From Knufia peltigerae (taxonomy: Eukaryota; Ascomycota; Eurotiomycetes; Chaetothyriales; Trichomeriaceae): a stretch of DNA of 64,000 nucleotides. The stretch is taken from positions 124,001 to 188,000 of the forward strand of contig JAPDRN010000031.1 in NCBI GenBank assembly GCA_030247855.1, in the 5' to 3' direction. The notes under the pieces were generated by a model. It was not told where the DNA came from. It was given only the letters and a program-made list of their open reading frames with translations, and made no database searches. The translations under genes and the position numbers were made by a program. Positions 22,447-32,698 of the stretch are shown piece by piece (position 1 is the first letter of the stretch; the number at the start of each line of letters is the position of its first letter).

Positions 22447-23688
22447 TCATAACTGTTCAGCCAGCTGTGCAACATGAGCATGAATGTCATAACCACAAAT
22501 CTCTTCAATCGTCAACTTCCCAGGCCTATCCGTGGAGCTGCTCCAGCCTATGCGCTCACTTAGATCAGTTCTTGCACGTCCACTGGCCGATTGGACACGA
22601 GTTGCACGCTCTTTTCTTGTCATCTCATACAGCTTCAGTCTCTCGTTCACTTGCAGATGACCATACTTTGGGCTGAAGATGATTCCGAGGGCTCCCGCAT
22701 CCTCGATTGCCATGCAAGCTCCTTGCGATTGGTCGGGCACCATGGGATGAGCAGCATCCCCCAGCAGAGCACATTTGCCTTTCGCCCAATACGGGTATGG
22801 ATCGTGGTTGTACAGCCGCCACATCTTGATATCTTCGGCGTTGATGAAGAGACTGTGAAGTTTGGGATCCAATCCGGGAAAGGTTTTTACGAGATTTGCG
22901 GGCGTCGTGGATAAGTTCCAACCATCTTCCCGAACGTCATTCAGTTCGGCGGGGTAGAAGCAATAGCATGAGACGACATTGTTGTCTGAGCATGCCGACA
23001 GGACGATCTTGTTGATCCCATAGCCACCCCAAAACTCTATGGCGTTGTTGTTCAAATACTCTTCGAGACCGAGTTGTCGCAGTCGGTCAGCGGATATGAT
23101 GCAGCGGTAACAGCAAGACGTCGAAGCCACGAATTTGGGAGTGATGCCCATCTGAAGCCGAGCAAGAGATCGTATGCCGTCGGCGGCGATTATGACGTCG
23201 GCGACCACCTTCTTACCATTCTCAAATGTGATCAATCCTCCCTCAGGATCGATTTCGACGGCTTTGTGCCACACTTCCAGCTTACAGGGTGTGCCTTTTC
23301 CCTGCTCCTGAACAGCCGTCTGTTTGAGGACATTATGCAGGTCGATCCGGTGGAAATTATTGTAGTCGGTCCCAAACTTGGCTCGATAGTCTCCCAAATC
23401 ATAGGTGCTGGTGATTTCTCCAGTAGCCCAGTCGTGCATGATGAGAGATCTCAGAACGACGGGTTTCGCTGCCTTGATATCGACATCCCATTGTTGCAAG
23501 AGTCGCGAACCATTTGAGGCCACTGAGAGAGATGCACCGACTTCCCCTCCAAAATCATATCGCTCGTATATGGTCACGGCATGACCTTGTCGACGGAGAG
23601 CTATCGCCGCAGAGAGACCTCCCAGTCCGGAACCAATGATGGCTACATTGAGGATTTCTTGTTGATCTGGAAAGATTACTCCCGGCAT
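22447..23688 (-). CDS. FAD-dependent monooxygenase 2 (salicylate-hydroxylase-like)
   Basis: Intronless from the ATG at 23688, 413 residues; the open frame extends upstream only by a non-ATG codon. It has VAIIGSGLGGLSAAIALRR near residue 15, the middle motif VIIAADGIRS and the GD motif CALLGDAAHPMVPDQSQGA near residue 300. The Pro-rich loop after the GD motif (PDQSQGACMAIEDA) is like salicylate and 6-hydroxynicotinate-type hydroxylases, group A flavoenzymes that hydroxylate aromatic rings with NAD(P)H and O2. It differs clearly from monooxygenase 1, so the two probably catalyse different steps. It is divergent from the MFS carrier at 24513. The real substrate cannot be told from sequence. Confidence 0.88.
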   Translation of the reverse strand: MPGVIFPDQQEILNVAIIGSGLGGLSAAIALRRQGHAVTIYERYDFGGEVGASLSVASNGSRLLQQWDVDIKAAKPVVLRSLIMHDWATGEITSTYDLGDYRAKFGTDYNNFHRIDLHNVLKQTAVQEQGKGTPCKLEVWHKAVEIDPEGGLITFENGKKVVADVIIAADGIRSLARLQMGITPKFVASTSCCYRCIISADRLRQLGLEEYLNNNAIEFWGGYGINKIVLSACSDNNVVSCYCFYPAELNDVREDGWNLSTTPANLVKTFPGLDPKLHSLFINAEDIKMWRLYNHDPYPYWAKGKCALLGDAAHPMVPDQSQGACMAIEDAGALGIIFSPKYGHLQVNERLKLYEMTRKERATRVQSASGRARTDLSERIGWSSSTDRPGKLTIEEICGYDIHAHVAQLAEQL

Positions 23689-24512
23689 GATTACTGCGAA
23701 TTGTAGATAGAAGGGACGATAAGGTGACCAATTTGGCACAAGCCTTCTCTCGAGGATAGAAGGAGACTCTGGTATCTTTTCGGTTACAAGTTCTGTCGCA
23801 CAGTCTAATGATGTATCTTGGTCAACTTCGATTTATGCTGTGACCCTCATGGCAATTCGGCATCCTAAGCCTGCATCCTGACCTGAATGCCAACGTCGCT
23901 CTACGCAGACCACAAGTCAGCATTTCCTTGTTGCCAGAGGGCTGTAAGAAGCCGACGGCAGTCCGTCAAGTTTGCAAAGATGTAGTAGATGACCGATCGA
24001 CGTTAGCGACGGCAGTAAACTAGATTAGCCAGGCGGAAGAAGATTGAACTGATACGCCGTCGGATAGAGAAATCAATCAATGCCTTTGCGACGGGTGCAT
24101 ATCCATAGTTTGGAAACCGTCGACTCTAAGCATCCCATTCGGTCCCCGCTTGATGAGCGGGACAATTGCTGTGGGGCTGCAATCGACTCAACTAGTTCTT
24201 ACCGAGTATGTCACCTAGGCCGTTTATCTGCGATACACCTCGTTATCCGTCGAGTACGCACTCTCGTTCATCATGGCTGCTGATACTGGGCTGCAGACCC
24301 TGGGCTGTATATGCCGTGCTCTTCTGCGAGACATATAGATCCGGCTTGGTGCAACGTTGCGTCGCTCAACTTGAATTGTGCCACTCCACCGAACCTTTGA
24401 GTCTTGCGATCGCCGCCACTACGTACTCCCTTGTCTTGGGAGCAGCGACGAGAACTATATTCGTGAAGACTCCTCCCTTCAGTCCACGACTCCCCCAACC
24501 TATTGTGTATGC
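23689..24512. promoter_or_regulatory. Divergent promoter of monooxygenase 2 and MFS carrier
   Basis: 824 bases. The 9-mer CGACGGCAG occurs at 23953-23961 and again at 24007-24015 in direct orientation, and CGGATA lies near 24061. Candidate regulator sites only. Confidence 0.35.
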
Positions 24513-26030
24513 ATGGAGCCCTCCAAAGACATGAAACTGGCTACCGCCGACATGGCATCCACCAGCACCAAAGACCTCGAAGCAATACCTTCCCGGACGG
24601 TCGGAGAGGTCTTTGCCGTGGACGCCCAGGACTCGAGGCTCCTGCGTAAAATCGACTGGCGCATTGTTCCTCTGATGTTCTTGTGCTATTTCCTACAATT
24701 CCTCGACAAGGTGCTCATCAACTATGCCAACGTCATGGGCCTCCCCAAGGACCTCGGTCTACGAGGCAACGACTTCTCGTGGATGGCGACGGCCTTCTTC
24801 ATAGCGTATGCCGTCGCGGAATTTCCACAGGGCTACCTGCTGCAGAGGTTCCCTCTCGCGAAAGTTTTGGGCTTCAATGTCCTGTGCTGGGGCATCACCA
24901 TCTGCTGCTCGGCCGCGGCGCAGAATTTCGCCGGCATGGTCGCGCTGAGGACGCTGCTCGGCTGTTTCGAGGCCGTCATCAGCCCGGCCCTCGTCATGTC
25001 CACGTCGCAGTGGTACACGAAGCGCGAATCGGGGCCACGGTACGGCATCTGGTACTGCGGTCTCGGGGCGGGACAGATCGTCGGCGGGCTGGTGTCGTTT
25101 GCCGCCCAGCACGGGGACAAGAATGCCTCGTTCGACGGTTGGCGTATCATGATGGTCTCGATAGGGGCCTTCAACGTCGGCGTGGCGTGCCTGGTGCTCA
25201 CCCTCTTCCCGGACAGCGTCGACGGCGCTCGGTTCCTGAACGCCGAGGAAAAGGCCTCGATCCACCGCAAGCTCGCCCTCGACCAGGGCGGCAACGGCGC
25301 CAAGGTGTTCCGGCTCGCGTCGCTGCGGGAGGTGTTCCTCGACCCGCAGATCTGGCTCCTCCTGCTGCTGACCATCCTGATCGTCATCCCCAGCGGCGTC
25401 ATCACGACCTTCTCGGCGACCCTCATCCGCGGCTTCGGGTACGACGCGAGGCAGTCGGCGCTGCTCAACATGCCGTCGGGCGTCGTGAGCATCGCGTCGA
25501 CCCTCGTCTGCACGTGCGCCATCCTGCGCGGCTTCCCGCGCTGGCTGAGCATCGTGCTCCTCCTGGTCCCGACCGTCGTCGGCGCGGGCCTGATGTCGTT
25601 CGTCGACGCGGCGAACCAACCCGGCAAGCTCGCGGGCGTCTACCTGATCAACACCATCGTGGCCCCGCTGGCCCTCATCTACACGTGGGTCGGGGCGAAC
25701 ACGGCGGGGTACACGAAGCGCGTCGCCTCCAACGCCGTCGTCGCGATCGGGTTCAGCGTCGCGAACATCATCGGCCCCCAGACGTTTCAGTCCCGCGACG
25801 CGCCGGACTACATCCCCGCCAAGGTCACCATCTTCGCGGTCGCCGGCGGCGCCATGATCGTCTCCGTGGTGCTGAGGCTGTTTTACGGTTTCAGGAACCG
25901 CCGGAGTGTCAAGGAGAGACGCGCTCAGCTGGCAGAGTTGGCGGCTCAGGGCGTCACCCGGCAGCTGAGAGAGGACGAGAACGCGGATCAGACGGATCGT
26001 ACGAACAAGGCTTTTGTCTATGTGTACTGA
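24513..26030 (+). CDS. MFS transporter, Dal5/anion:cation symporter type
   Basis: Intronless, 505 residues from the first ATG (24513); the upstream extension has no ATG. About 12 membrane spans follow a polar N-terminus; the loops contain DWRIVPLMFLCYFLQFLDK, a hallmark of the allantoate/nicotinate permease (Dal5/Tna1) group, and LRTLLGCFEAVISPA in span 4-5. Such carriers import organic anions (allantoate, nicotinate, pantothenate, aromatic acids) with protons. Placed beside two flavin hydroxylases and a regulator, it probably brings in the pathway substrate, which favours a catabolic rather than export role. The gene body is strikingly GC-rich with almost exclusive G/C third positions compared with its neighbours. 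Confidence 0.9.
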   Translation: MEPSKDMKLATADMASTSTKDLEAIPSRTVGEVFAVDAQDSRLLRKIDWRIVPLMFLCYFLQFLDKVLINYANVMGLPKDLGLRGNDFSWMATAFFIAYAVAEFPQGYLLQRFPLAKVLGFNVLCWGITICCSAAAQNFAGMVALRTLLGCFEAVISPALVMSTSQWYTKRESGPRYGIWYCGLGAGQIVGGLVSFAAQHGDKNASFDGWRIMMVSIGAFNVGVACLVLTLFPDSVDGARFLNAEEKASIHRKLALDQGGNGAKVFRLASLREVFLDPQIWLLLLLTILIVIPSGVITTFSATLIRGFGYDARQSALLNMPSGVVSIASTLVCTCAILRGFPRWLSIVLLLVPTVVGAGLMSFVDAANQPGKLAGVYLINTIVAPLALIYTWVGANTAGYTKRVASNAVVAIGFSVANIIGPQTFQSRDAPDYIPAKVTIFAVAGGAMIVSVVLRLFYGFRNRRSVKERRAQLAELAAQGVTRQLREDENADQTDRTNKAFVYVY

Positions 26031-27182
26031 AGTGCTCTACTGTCGAATGACGAATGCCGACTGCCCAACTGTAGGGAGGTGATTTGTGTAATCACTTTAC
26101 AAGGCTTGGTAGGTGGAGAATAATGACCACCAGATTACCTCAGGTATCCATACGATACGAATCGAATAAATGAGTTGTGATGCACCGAAATCAATCTCTA
26201 CGATTTATGATCACAGGATTTGGCGGCATATGACATCCACAGAAAAGGCATCCTTTTCGCAAGTCTTGTCCGGAAGGGGTGGGTTTTGCTGTGTGGCTCG
26301 TCGTCTGTCGAATCCGGCGGGATCTAAATCGACACTACGGAAAGCAGAGGGACCCGAATGGCCTGAAAGGACTCTGCTGTCAAGGTGACAGACAGAAAGA
26401 GAGAACGAAAGAACGAGTTACGGACCGTGGTCAATCCGACGGTGGAAGTCACCGATACCCTAGACGAGACAGATGAGACGACTGGACACAATCTATAATG
26501 TATTCGTATCGTAACGGCTTTTTTCGCACTCTGCTGGTTCGGGGCATCTTTCTCTCGTGGTGACGATGCAGTTGGATACAGCAGTCAGTCGCGCAAACCA
26601 AAAATCCCAGTATCCCATCGTCAGACTAGGTAGTCCAAAGCCATGCTCCTGATTGGCAGATCGAGGTTTTGCGACGGCTGCAGGTGAACTACCCCGTAAC
26701 AGACCGGCCCCGAATCCAACGCCACCCCGTCGGATCAGACGCAGGTACACCCACATCTCCCCCTCTTAGTGCGAAGTCGGGACCCATGACCTCTGCATGT
26801 TGATGAGGACCATTTTGGAATGAGCTGTGCGACAGTTTCCTCGGTTCTGGAAACGTGCCCCCGTAGAACGTGTCCAAAGGGACGATACGCGGGACGTTAA
26901 CAAATCGCGGCCCGCCGCTCCTTTCTCCATCGACTCGTCTCGCAAGGTACAAATTTCGAAAAAGATGGCAACCCGTCCATCTACGATGGAGATGGAGAAG
27001 AAGTAGGTGCTTGATGGTGGACTGGTCGGAGTTCGGCTTCTCAGGGCTTGCCAATTTCTTCGACCTGGATCCTGACTTTCTTCGTTTCAAAAGTTGAGCC
27101 CATTTGCAGCGCATCTCACATTGATAATCTATATTCAACTTGACCATCTCGAGAATCCCAAGCACAACCTCGAGCTCTCACA
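26031..27182. other. Intergenic region
   Basis: About 1150 bases. A 158-codon minus-strand frame (26689-27165) has no recognisable features and is probably chance. No other signal seen. Confidence 0.5.
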
Positions 27183-28400
27183 ATGCCTCATGCACTTTCT
27201 CCTCCCGCATCAAGTTCGCCGCCCTCGACTTCCGCCCTGCTCGTTCTTGTCACCGGCGCGAATGGATTCATAGCATCTCACACAATCCACCAACTCCTCG
27301 AAAACGGGTACCGAGTCCTCGGCACGGTTCGTGATGAAAGCAAAGCCCAGAGTGTCCTCAAGACACACTCGGCACTGACCCCCGACTTGATAAAAAACCT
27401 CGAGGTGGCCATCGTGTCCGACATCACCGCCCCAGACGCATATAATGACCTCTTCGCCGAGCACAAGCCTAGCGCCGTCCTCCACATGGCCAGTCCTTTT
27501 GCATACAACACCACGGAGTTCGAAGCGACTCTTCTCCGTCCTGCCGTGCGCGGCACAGAAGCCATCTTCTCCGCCGCGGCCAAGGCGCCGAGCGTCAGGA
27601 GGATAGTGCACACCAACAGTTTTGCGTGTATATACGATGCGTCTCTCGGGTTGAGGCCGGGATACACCTACACGGCGCGGGATTGGTGTCCGCTGGCGTA
27701 CGAGGACGGAGTGCGTGCGTCGAGCCCTCAGATCGCTTACCGGGCAAGCAAGGCTGTGGCTGAACGGTCAGCGTGGGGCGCGGTCGGCAGCCAACAAAAC
27801 ATCGTGACCGGGGCCGGCCGAGCCTGTGGGTACGACTTGATCTCACTGTGTCCGGCGATGGTCTTCGGACCATACCTGCCTACGTTACATTCCATGCCCG
27901 CTTCGATCGAGGAATTGAACACCAGCAACAAGCTCATATGGGACGTCGTCTCGGCGGGAAAGGATGGCCAGGTGCCGCCAACGAGGGGTCCAGTGTGGAT
28001 CGACGTGAGAGATGTCGCCGAGGCTCATGTCCGGTCAATTTCGTTGGACTTGACTGTCCACCAGAATCCAAGGACTGGCATGTCGGACGGCAAAAGGCAG
28101 AGGTTCCTTCTGGCAAAGGGCGTTTATTGCTCGCAGGAAATCGCAGACGTGTCTCGCTCCGCCCTACAGGTCGGTTCAGAAGGTCAAGAACCTCACGCTC
28201 CGGCACATCGATCATCATATCTCGAGCGGATTCCGGTGGGCAAACCCGGAGCGAGGGAAGCACAGTCACATTTTGGAGTCGACGCGAGCGTGGAGGAGAA
28301 GTTGCTAACCGGCAAACAAGGTGGATGGAGAGATCTCAGCGAGACCTTGTCAGAGTTGATCCCGCAGCTGTTTCAGATTGAGGCACATGGCACGAAGTAG
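27183..28400 (+). CDS. Extended SDR reductase (dihydroflavonol-4-reductase-like)
   Basis: Intronless, 405 residues. After a Ser/Pro-rich N-terminus of about 20 residues comes the nucleotide motif LVTGANGFIASH, the Arg in GTVRDE that suggests NADPH preference, HMASPF, and the catalytic YRASK around residue 182. The C-terminus has RIPVGKPG, also usual in this group. Enzymes of this type (Gre2, dihydroflavonol and aldehyde/ketone reductases) reduce carbonyls. It lies downstream of the MFS carrier across a 1.15 kb gap on the same strand, so membership in the monooxygenase cluster is possible but not shown. It converges with the intradiol dioxygenase gene, 368 bases apart. Confidence 0.87.
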   Translation: MPHALSPPASSSPPSTSALLVLVTGANGFIASHTIHQLLENGYRVLGTVRDESKAQSVLKTHSALTPDLIKNLEVAIVSDITAPDAYNDLFAEHKPSAVLHMASPFAYNTTEFEATLLRPAVRGTEAIFSAAAKAPSVRRIVHTNSFACIYDASLGLRPGYTYTARDWCPLAYEDGVRASSPQIAYRASKAVAERSAWGAVGSQQNIVTGAGRACGYDLISLCPAMVFGPYLPTLHSMPASIEELNTSNKLIWDVVSAGKDGQVPPTRGPVWIDVRDVAEAHVRSISLDLTVHQNPRTGMSDGKRQRFLLAKGVYCSQEIADVSRSALQVGSEGQEPHAPAHRSSYLERIPVGKPGAREAQSHFGVDASVEEKLLTGKQGGWRDLSETLSELIPQLFQIEAHGTK

Positions 28401-28768
28401 TCGAAACCCTACGATAGGTAGTCAGATAAAACAAGTTTTCACGGTCATTCCTCTTTACACAGGAAATGCAGTCCTCTATCATCAGTTCGCCGGGAAAGAA
28501 TGAAGGACTTTGTGTGTCAAGTCGAATGGAGACCAGTCTTGGAGGCTCCTGTCTGGTCCTATAGTTGGAAGGAAATGCGTCCAGATAGATGCCTCTAGTG
28601 ATAGAGACAGGTATGAAGACGGCTAGGGTACACTTTGTAATATACAAGAGAATGGAGGCCCAGTTGGCAGCCTGAGCTGCTCGTTGCTTCCGGCTTGCGG
28701 GAGAAATGTCAAAGTCAGCATTGTCTACCGGCATCGCCCGGCCACGGCCAGTCGAGGAGAGAAATTGA
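28401..28768. other. Convergent intergenic spacer
   Basis: 368 bases between two convergent genes; nothing seen. Confidence 0.55.
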
Positions 28769-30115
28769 CTAAACCACTTCGTTATTACCAGTAGCATATC
28801 CGCCATCCTCAGTCAGCACACTTGCTGCCTCTGTGGTGTACTCGGCGTCCGGATCTACACCGATCGAGATCCATGCAAACAGACCATCCTCGACCTTGTC
28901 GCCCAAAAGAACGTAGTTCAGGACAGGATCGCTGTCGGTGCTGGTCTCGGTGATGAAAACCCGGTCCTCATCATTCTCGGTCAACGTGATATTGTTCATC
29001 GTATACGGATACACATTGCCGTTGATGTAATCGATGAGATCCTGGTCATAAAAGATCTGGCCAATGTGTCGGATGGTTCCGCCGCTGATGGTGCCATTCG
29101 ACAGGAGGGTGGCGTTGGTATGGGTGATCATGTGGATGTGTGTTGCGCGGCAAGAGTAGTAGCCTGGAAAAATGGAACGCCACGCGGCCACGCCGTCCGA
29201 GTCCGTCTTCTGAATGCCGCGGAGGAACGTGGAGTTGATGTTGGACGCGTCGTTCGAGTCGCCGTTTCCTGATGCGACGACGCCGGCGTAGACACCCGTG
29301 GCGTTGCAGCTGAAGCAATGGCACGTCAGTACATGCACCCTCCGGTTGACGGTCACATCGGGATATACTCACTGCCAGATGTCTGCAAAGAGACCTGTGA
29401 TGGGTTCACAGGTGTTGGTGTTTACAAACTGTTCTTCGAGATACACAGGCACACCTGGCTGAGTCTCGGTGATGTCGTGTCGGACAAACTCTCCTTGGAC
29501 ATCTACAAAGAGTTAGCGGACTTGCTCGCACGACAGGTCAATCCGTCTCACAGTAGGGGCCGGTCTCTCCTTCGGGGTTCAAGACGCAGGACGCGTTTGC
29601 ATAGATGATCGACTCTACGTCAGCAGTCCATGGGCTGATGTTCAACGTCGAAAGGTGGCTGGTATTTGCAACTTGACTTCCAAAGTCGCTGATGTTCACT
29701 CCGCCATCGGCTCCTCCGCCCGCTCCCCCAGATGGAGCCGCGCCGGATGGAACTGACCCAGAAGGCATCGAAGTGCCAGATGGTATGGCCGACCCGGAGG
29801 CTTGTCGACGAATGGACCCTACGCACCCTTAGTTTCCAGTGTCGACGGAGTGTCAGCACAACAACCGAACATACTCTTCTTCTGCGCCACCTCATCCCTC
29901 AACTGCTGGATCTTGGCTACTCGACGGCTGATAGATCTCTTTTCGAGGCCGCGGTCGCGAAGCTTTTCGGCGCAGTGGTCCAGGTTTCGAACGCTATGCT
30001 TGAGATATGCCGCTCGCTCGGCAATCTCTTCGTCCAGACTGTGACCTGGGTGGGCATTGATTGTTGCTACGAACAGCGCCGTAGCTGCAATAAGTGGCAG
30101 GCCGAGCTTGACCAT
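28769..30115 (-). CDS. Secreted intradiol ring-cleavage dioxygenase
   Basis: Four exons: 29875-30115, 29552-29827, 29373-29502 and 28769-29309 (introns 47, 49 and 63 nt), 395 residues. A signal peptide (MVKLGLPLIAATALFVATINA) is followed by HPGHSLDEEIAERAAYLKHS, the N-terminal helical region of the fungal secreted family. Next is a Ser/Gly/Pro-rich linker (SGSAIPSGTSMPSGS) and then the catalytic domain. The iron ligands appear intact: Tyr in GPYYVQGE (formed over an intron), Tyr in PGYYSC, and two His in RATHIHM. WHCNATGVYAGV is diagnostic. Members cleave catechols between the hydroxyls using Fe(III). The secretion signal suggests action on extracellular phenolics, so a direct link to the intracellular monooxygenases is uncertain. 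Confidence 0.9.
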
Positions 30116-32698
30116 TTTGAAACGAGTGACAGCCGCAACGAATACAGAGCCGGTTTGAGGACAAAAGATTGGTATGGGGCCATCTCATCTTCCTGGGGGG
30201 GCGTCGGGACGTCTTTATGTAGCACAATCCTCGACTCCGCCATGCCCCTGACGCGACTGGGTAGCGGTGAGCACGCATACCAAATCGTGTCGAACTGATG
30301 GCTCCGACTCCACTCTTTGGTCCTTTGGCTCAATCGAACGGGAAATATGTGTAATTCCATTGGTCCAGGAGTCGCCAGGCATAACAGATGGCATAGCCCG
30401 AGCGTAGCTCCAAAGACTGCGTCAGCATAAAGTGCGTAAGTTCCCTTGCCGGGTTGATCTTGCGTCTGTCTCCTAGCCGTCGTGGCCGATGTGCTGCGCC
30501 GCATGCGATCTTGTGTTAGTAGCTCGTACTGTTCATAGAGACCGCCCAGGGTCCTTGGGGCTCAATGCTGGAGCCACTCATCCGGGGCCAGACCTTCAGC
30601 AGGAGCAGCCAGTGCCGTCCACGATATTTGCTACTGCATATGTGCGTCAGCAATTCGGGATTGGACCCTCGAAAGGAGAAAAGCTCTGCTTAGCACGACG
30701 GACGACGTCGTGTTGACGGAACACTGACGAGGACCGCAAGAGCCGCGTAATCCACCTGTTTCTGACGACGTCGCCAAGCTGAGTCTGTAAATCCACAGCA
30801 GATGCTGTACTTACGCAGACATCACATCCACCTGGACATCCGTCAAGCCTCATCACTAATGGGCGACATGAGAAAATCTGTCGTCACGGCAACATGCAAG
30901 GAGCATGGCGACTTCAAGGCGTATCGGTGGCGAGTCGACTGAATCAAGTAAAACCATTTGTTGGACTGCTCGCACCACCCCGAATCGACGGTACAGAGTG
31001 TGAAAAGTGCGATTCTATGCAAGCATCTTCACCCAGCTTTTCAGTATAGCATATCCCTAAGACACGTGTGGTCACACAAGTTTCAGAGCAGAACGGCCAA
31101 AACATTCCCCCAGACCTGCAGTTGTATTCCAAGAGGTCGACTCCGATGTCTGGCGCTTATCGTAGTTAAGGGTTTTAAGCTTTTTTCCGGAGCTGTAGGC
31201 GGGCTTGGCAGCACGTGATAACACGTGGCTCACTTATTTCCGACCGCTACGTCGGCTTTTACGCTCTTCTGTCTCCATAGCGGTCACTCCTTTACTTGTC
31301 GTTAGTCAATCTACACCAGAGCTCTCATAGTCGCCCAGTACTGCCATCGACCTAGTCAGGAACCGTTTGGTCATCGCCGGACTCTACACTGACAGTAAAA
31401 ATACAATTGGCGTATCAGCACTCTCTACGGAGTGAGCCTTCTCTGCGTTTGTGGGATGGTCCAGCAGAGCTGCAGTAGACCCGTCCATGCGCCTCAACTT
31501 CGGCCTGTTTTGTTCAACAGGCACACATACCCACTCCCATGTGTTGAGGGGATTGTCAACACATCGGATGACGACTTTGTGGTGGCTTTCGGCCTTGGCC
31601 CGAAGTAATTTTCCAACGAGGCGCCTTTGGCATGTCCATTAAGCGCAACAACTTTGTGTTCGGGCAGAGATATGGCCACGACACTTGTTGACGCGTCCAT
31701 CCAACATTCCCAGACAACCAAACACCTGTCAAATTTGGGGAGAGAGGGGGGGGGTTTCCATATTTCCTGGTAGCTATTAGTGATTGCGGCCTACTTTGCT
31801 CTTTTTTCGTTCATCACTCTGGACGTTTCCTTGGATTCTGAGTGGAGACTTGAGCCGCTAATTGAAGGTCTCTTCAACAATCTGTGAGTATGTTTATTGT
31901 ATTACAATGGGCGAAAGTTTTCCCTCGTAGGGACCTGTATCATGTCGAGAGGATCAAGTTAGCCTTGACGTTATATACTCATCCTTGTCCTGTCGACTGG
32001 TGAGGCTGTGGTGCTTAGACGCAAGGTCGATTGTGATCAATAGTCGAGTAGAATAAGGCTTCTCATCAACATCACCTCTGCTACTTCCGCTTGTCAAGAA
32101 ACCCGCACTTGTAGTGACACTGGTGAAGCGAAAGGCGACATGGATATGGATGGCTGACCACCTCATATTGAAAGAGATCAAACCCGTCGTATCCCTATTG
32201 ATAGCGGCTTTGCTTTGCTTTCCTGCGTGCCGCTGACAAAACAGTACACAGGAAACCATGAAATGTACGTCCTGGTCCCGCATGTCTCGACCCTAGATAC
32301 CACGAGGTGACGAGTTGCGATATGCTCGTGAGTAACGGGCGGCAAGTACCGCCATATGTCTCGCAGGGTGCCCTACAGGACTGTTAAATCAGCCTACATC
32401 AGCGGCCGCGGTCTCTTGTATGAGTTTCACGTCTACCATTTCGCTCTGACTGGTGATACGATTGGTGCTGGCGTAGTCGACCTAACTCTTGTCGTGACAG
32501 ACAGATTCTTTATCATCAACCTTCGACAAAGGGGATATCTCACAACTCCTCCTCCCTACCCCCTGCTCTTCCTAGAGTTCTCCTCGACTGAGACAACATC
32601 GCACGGGACGGAGTTGGCCTGGAGGACCACTGCCTGGTGCTGGATACTTTGCCGCCAATTTTTTTCCTTCCAGAGTTGGTTCAATGCCAATACAGATG
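30116..32698. other. Long intergenic region
   Basis: 2.6 kb without a supported gene. Short open frames (30489-30716, 31954-32283, 32356-32730) lack ATG-led, recognisable products. A G tract lies at about 31747-31755. I saw no terminal repeats or transposase remnants. Confidence 0.5.

Noticed and set aside
22447..23739. Longer start for monooxygenase 2 at 23739
   Set aside because: That codon is GTG; the ATG at 23688 still leaves the whole FAD-binding motif intact.
24683..26050. 455-codon second-frame ORF inside the MFS gene, and 264-286 codon minus-strand ORFs there
   Set aside because: Arg/Pro/His-rich shadow frames produced by the very high GC of the MFS coding sequence.
26689..27165. 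158-codon minus-strand open frame upstream of the SDR gene
   Set aside because: No recognisable motif, composition is not protein-like, and it overlaps the promoter of the plus-strand SDR gene.
31747..31755. G tract in the 30-32.7 kb gap as a quadruplex or mobile-element edge
   Set aside because: Single short run without partner tracts, terminal repeats or target duplication.
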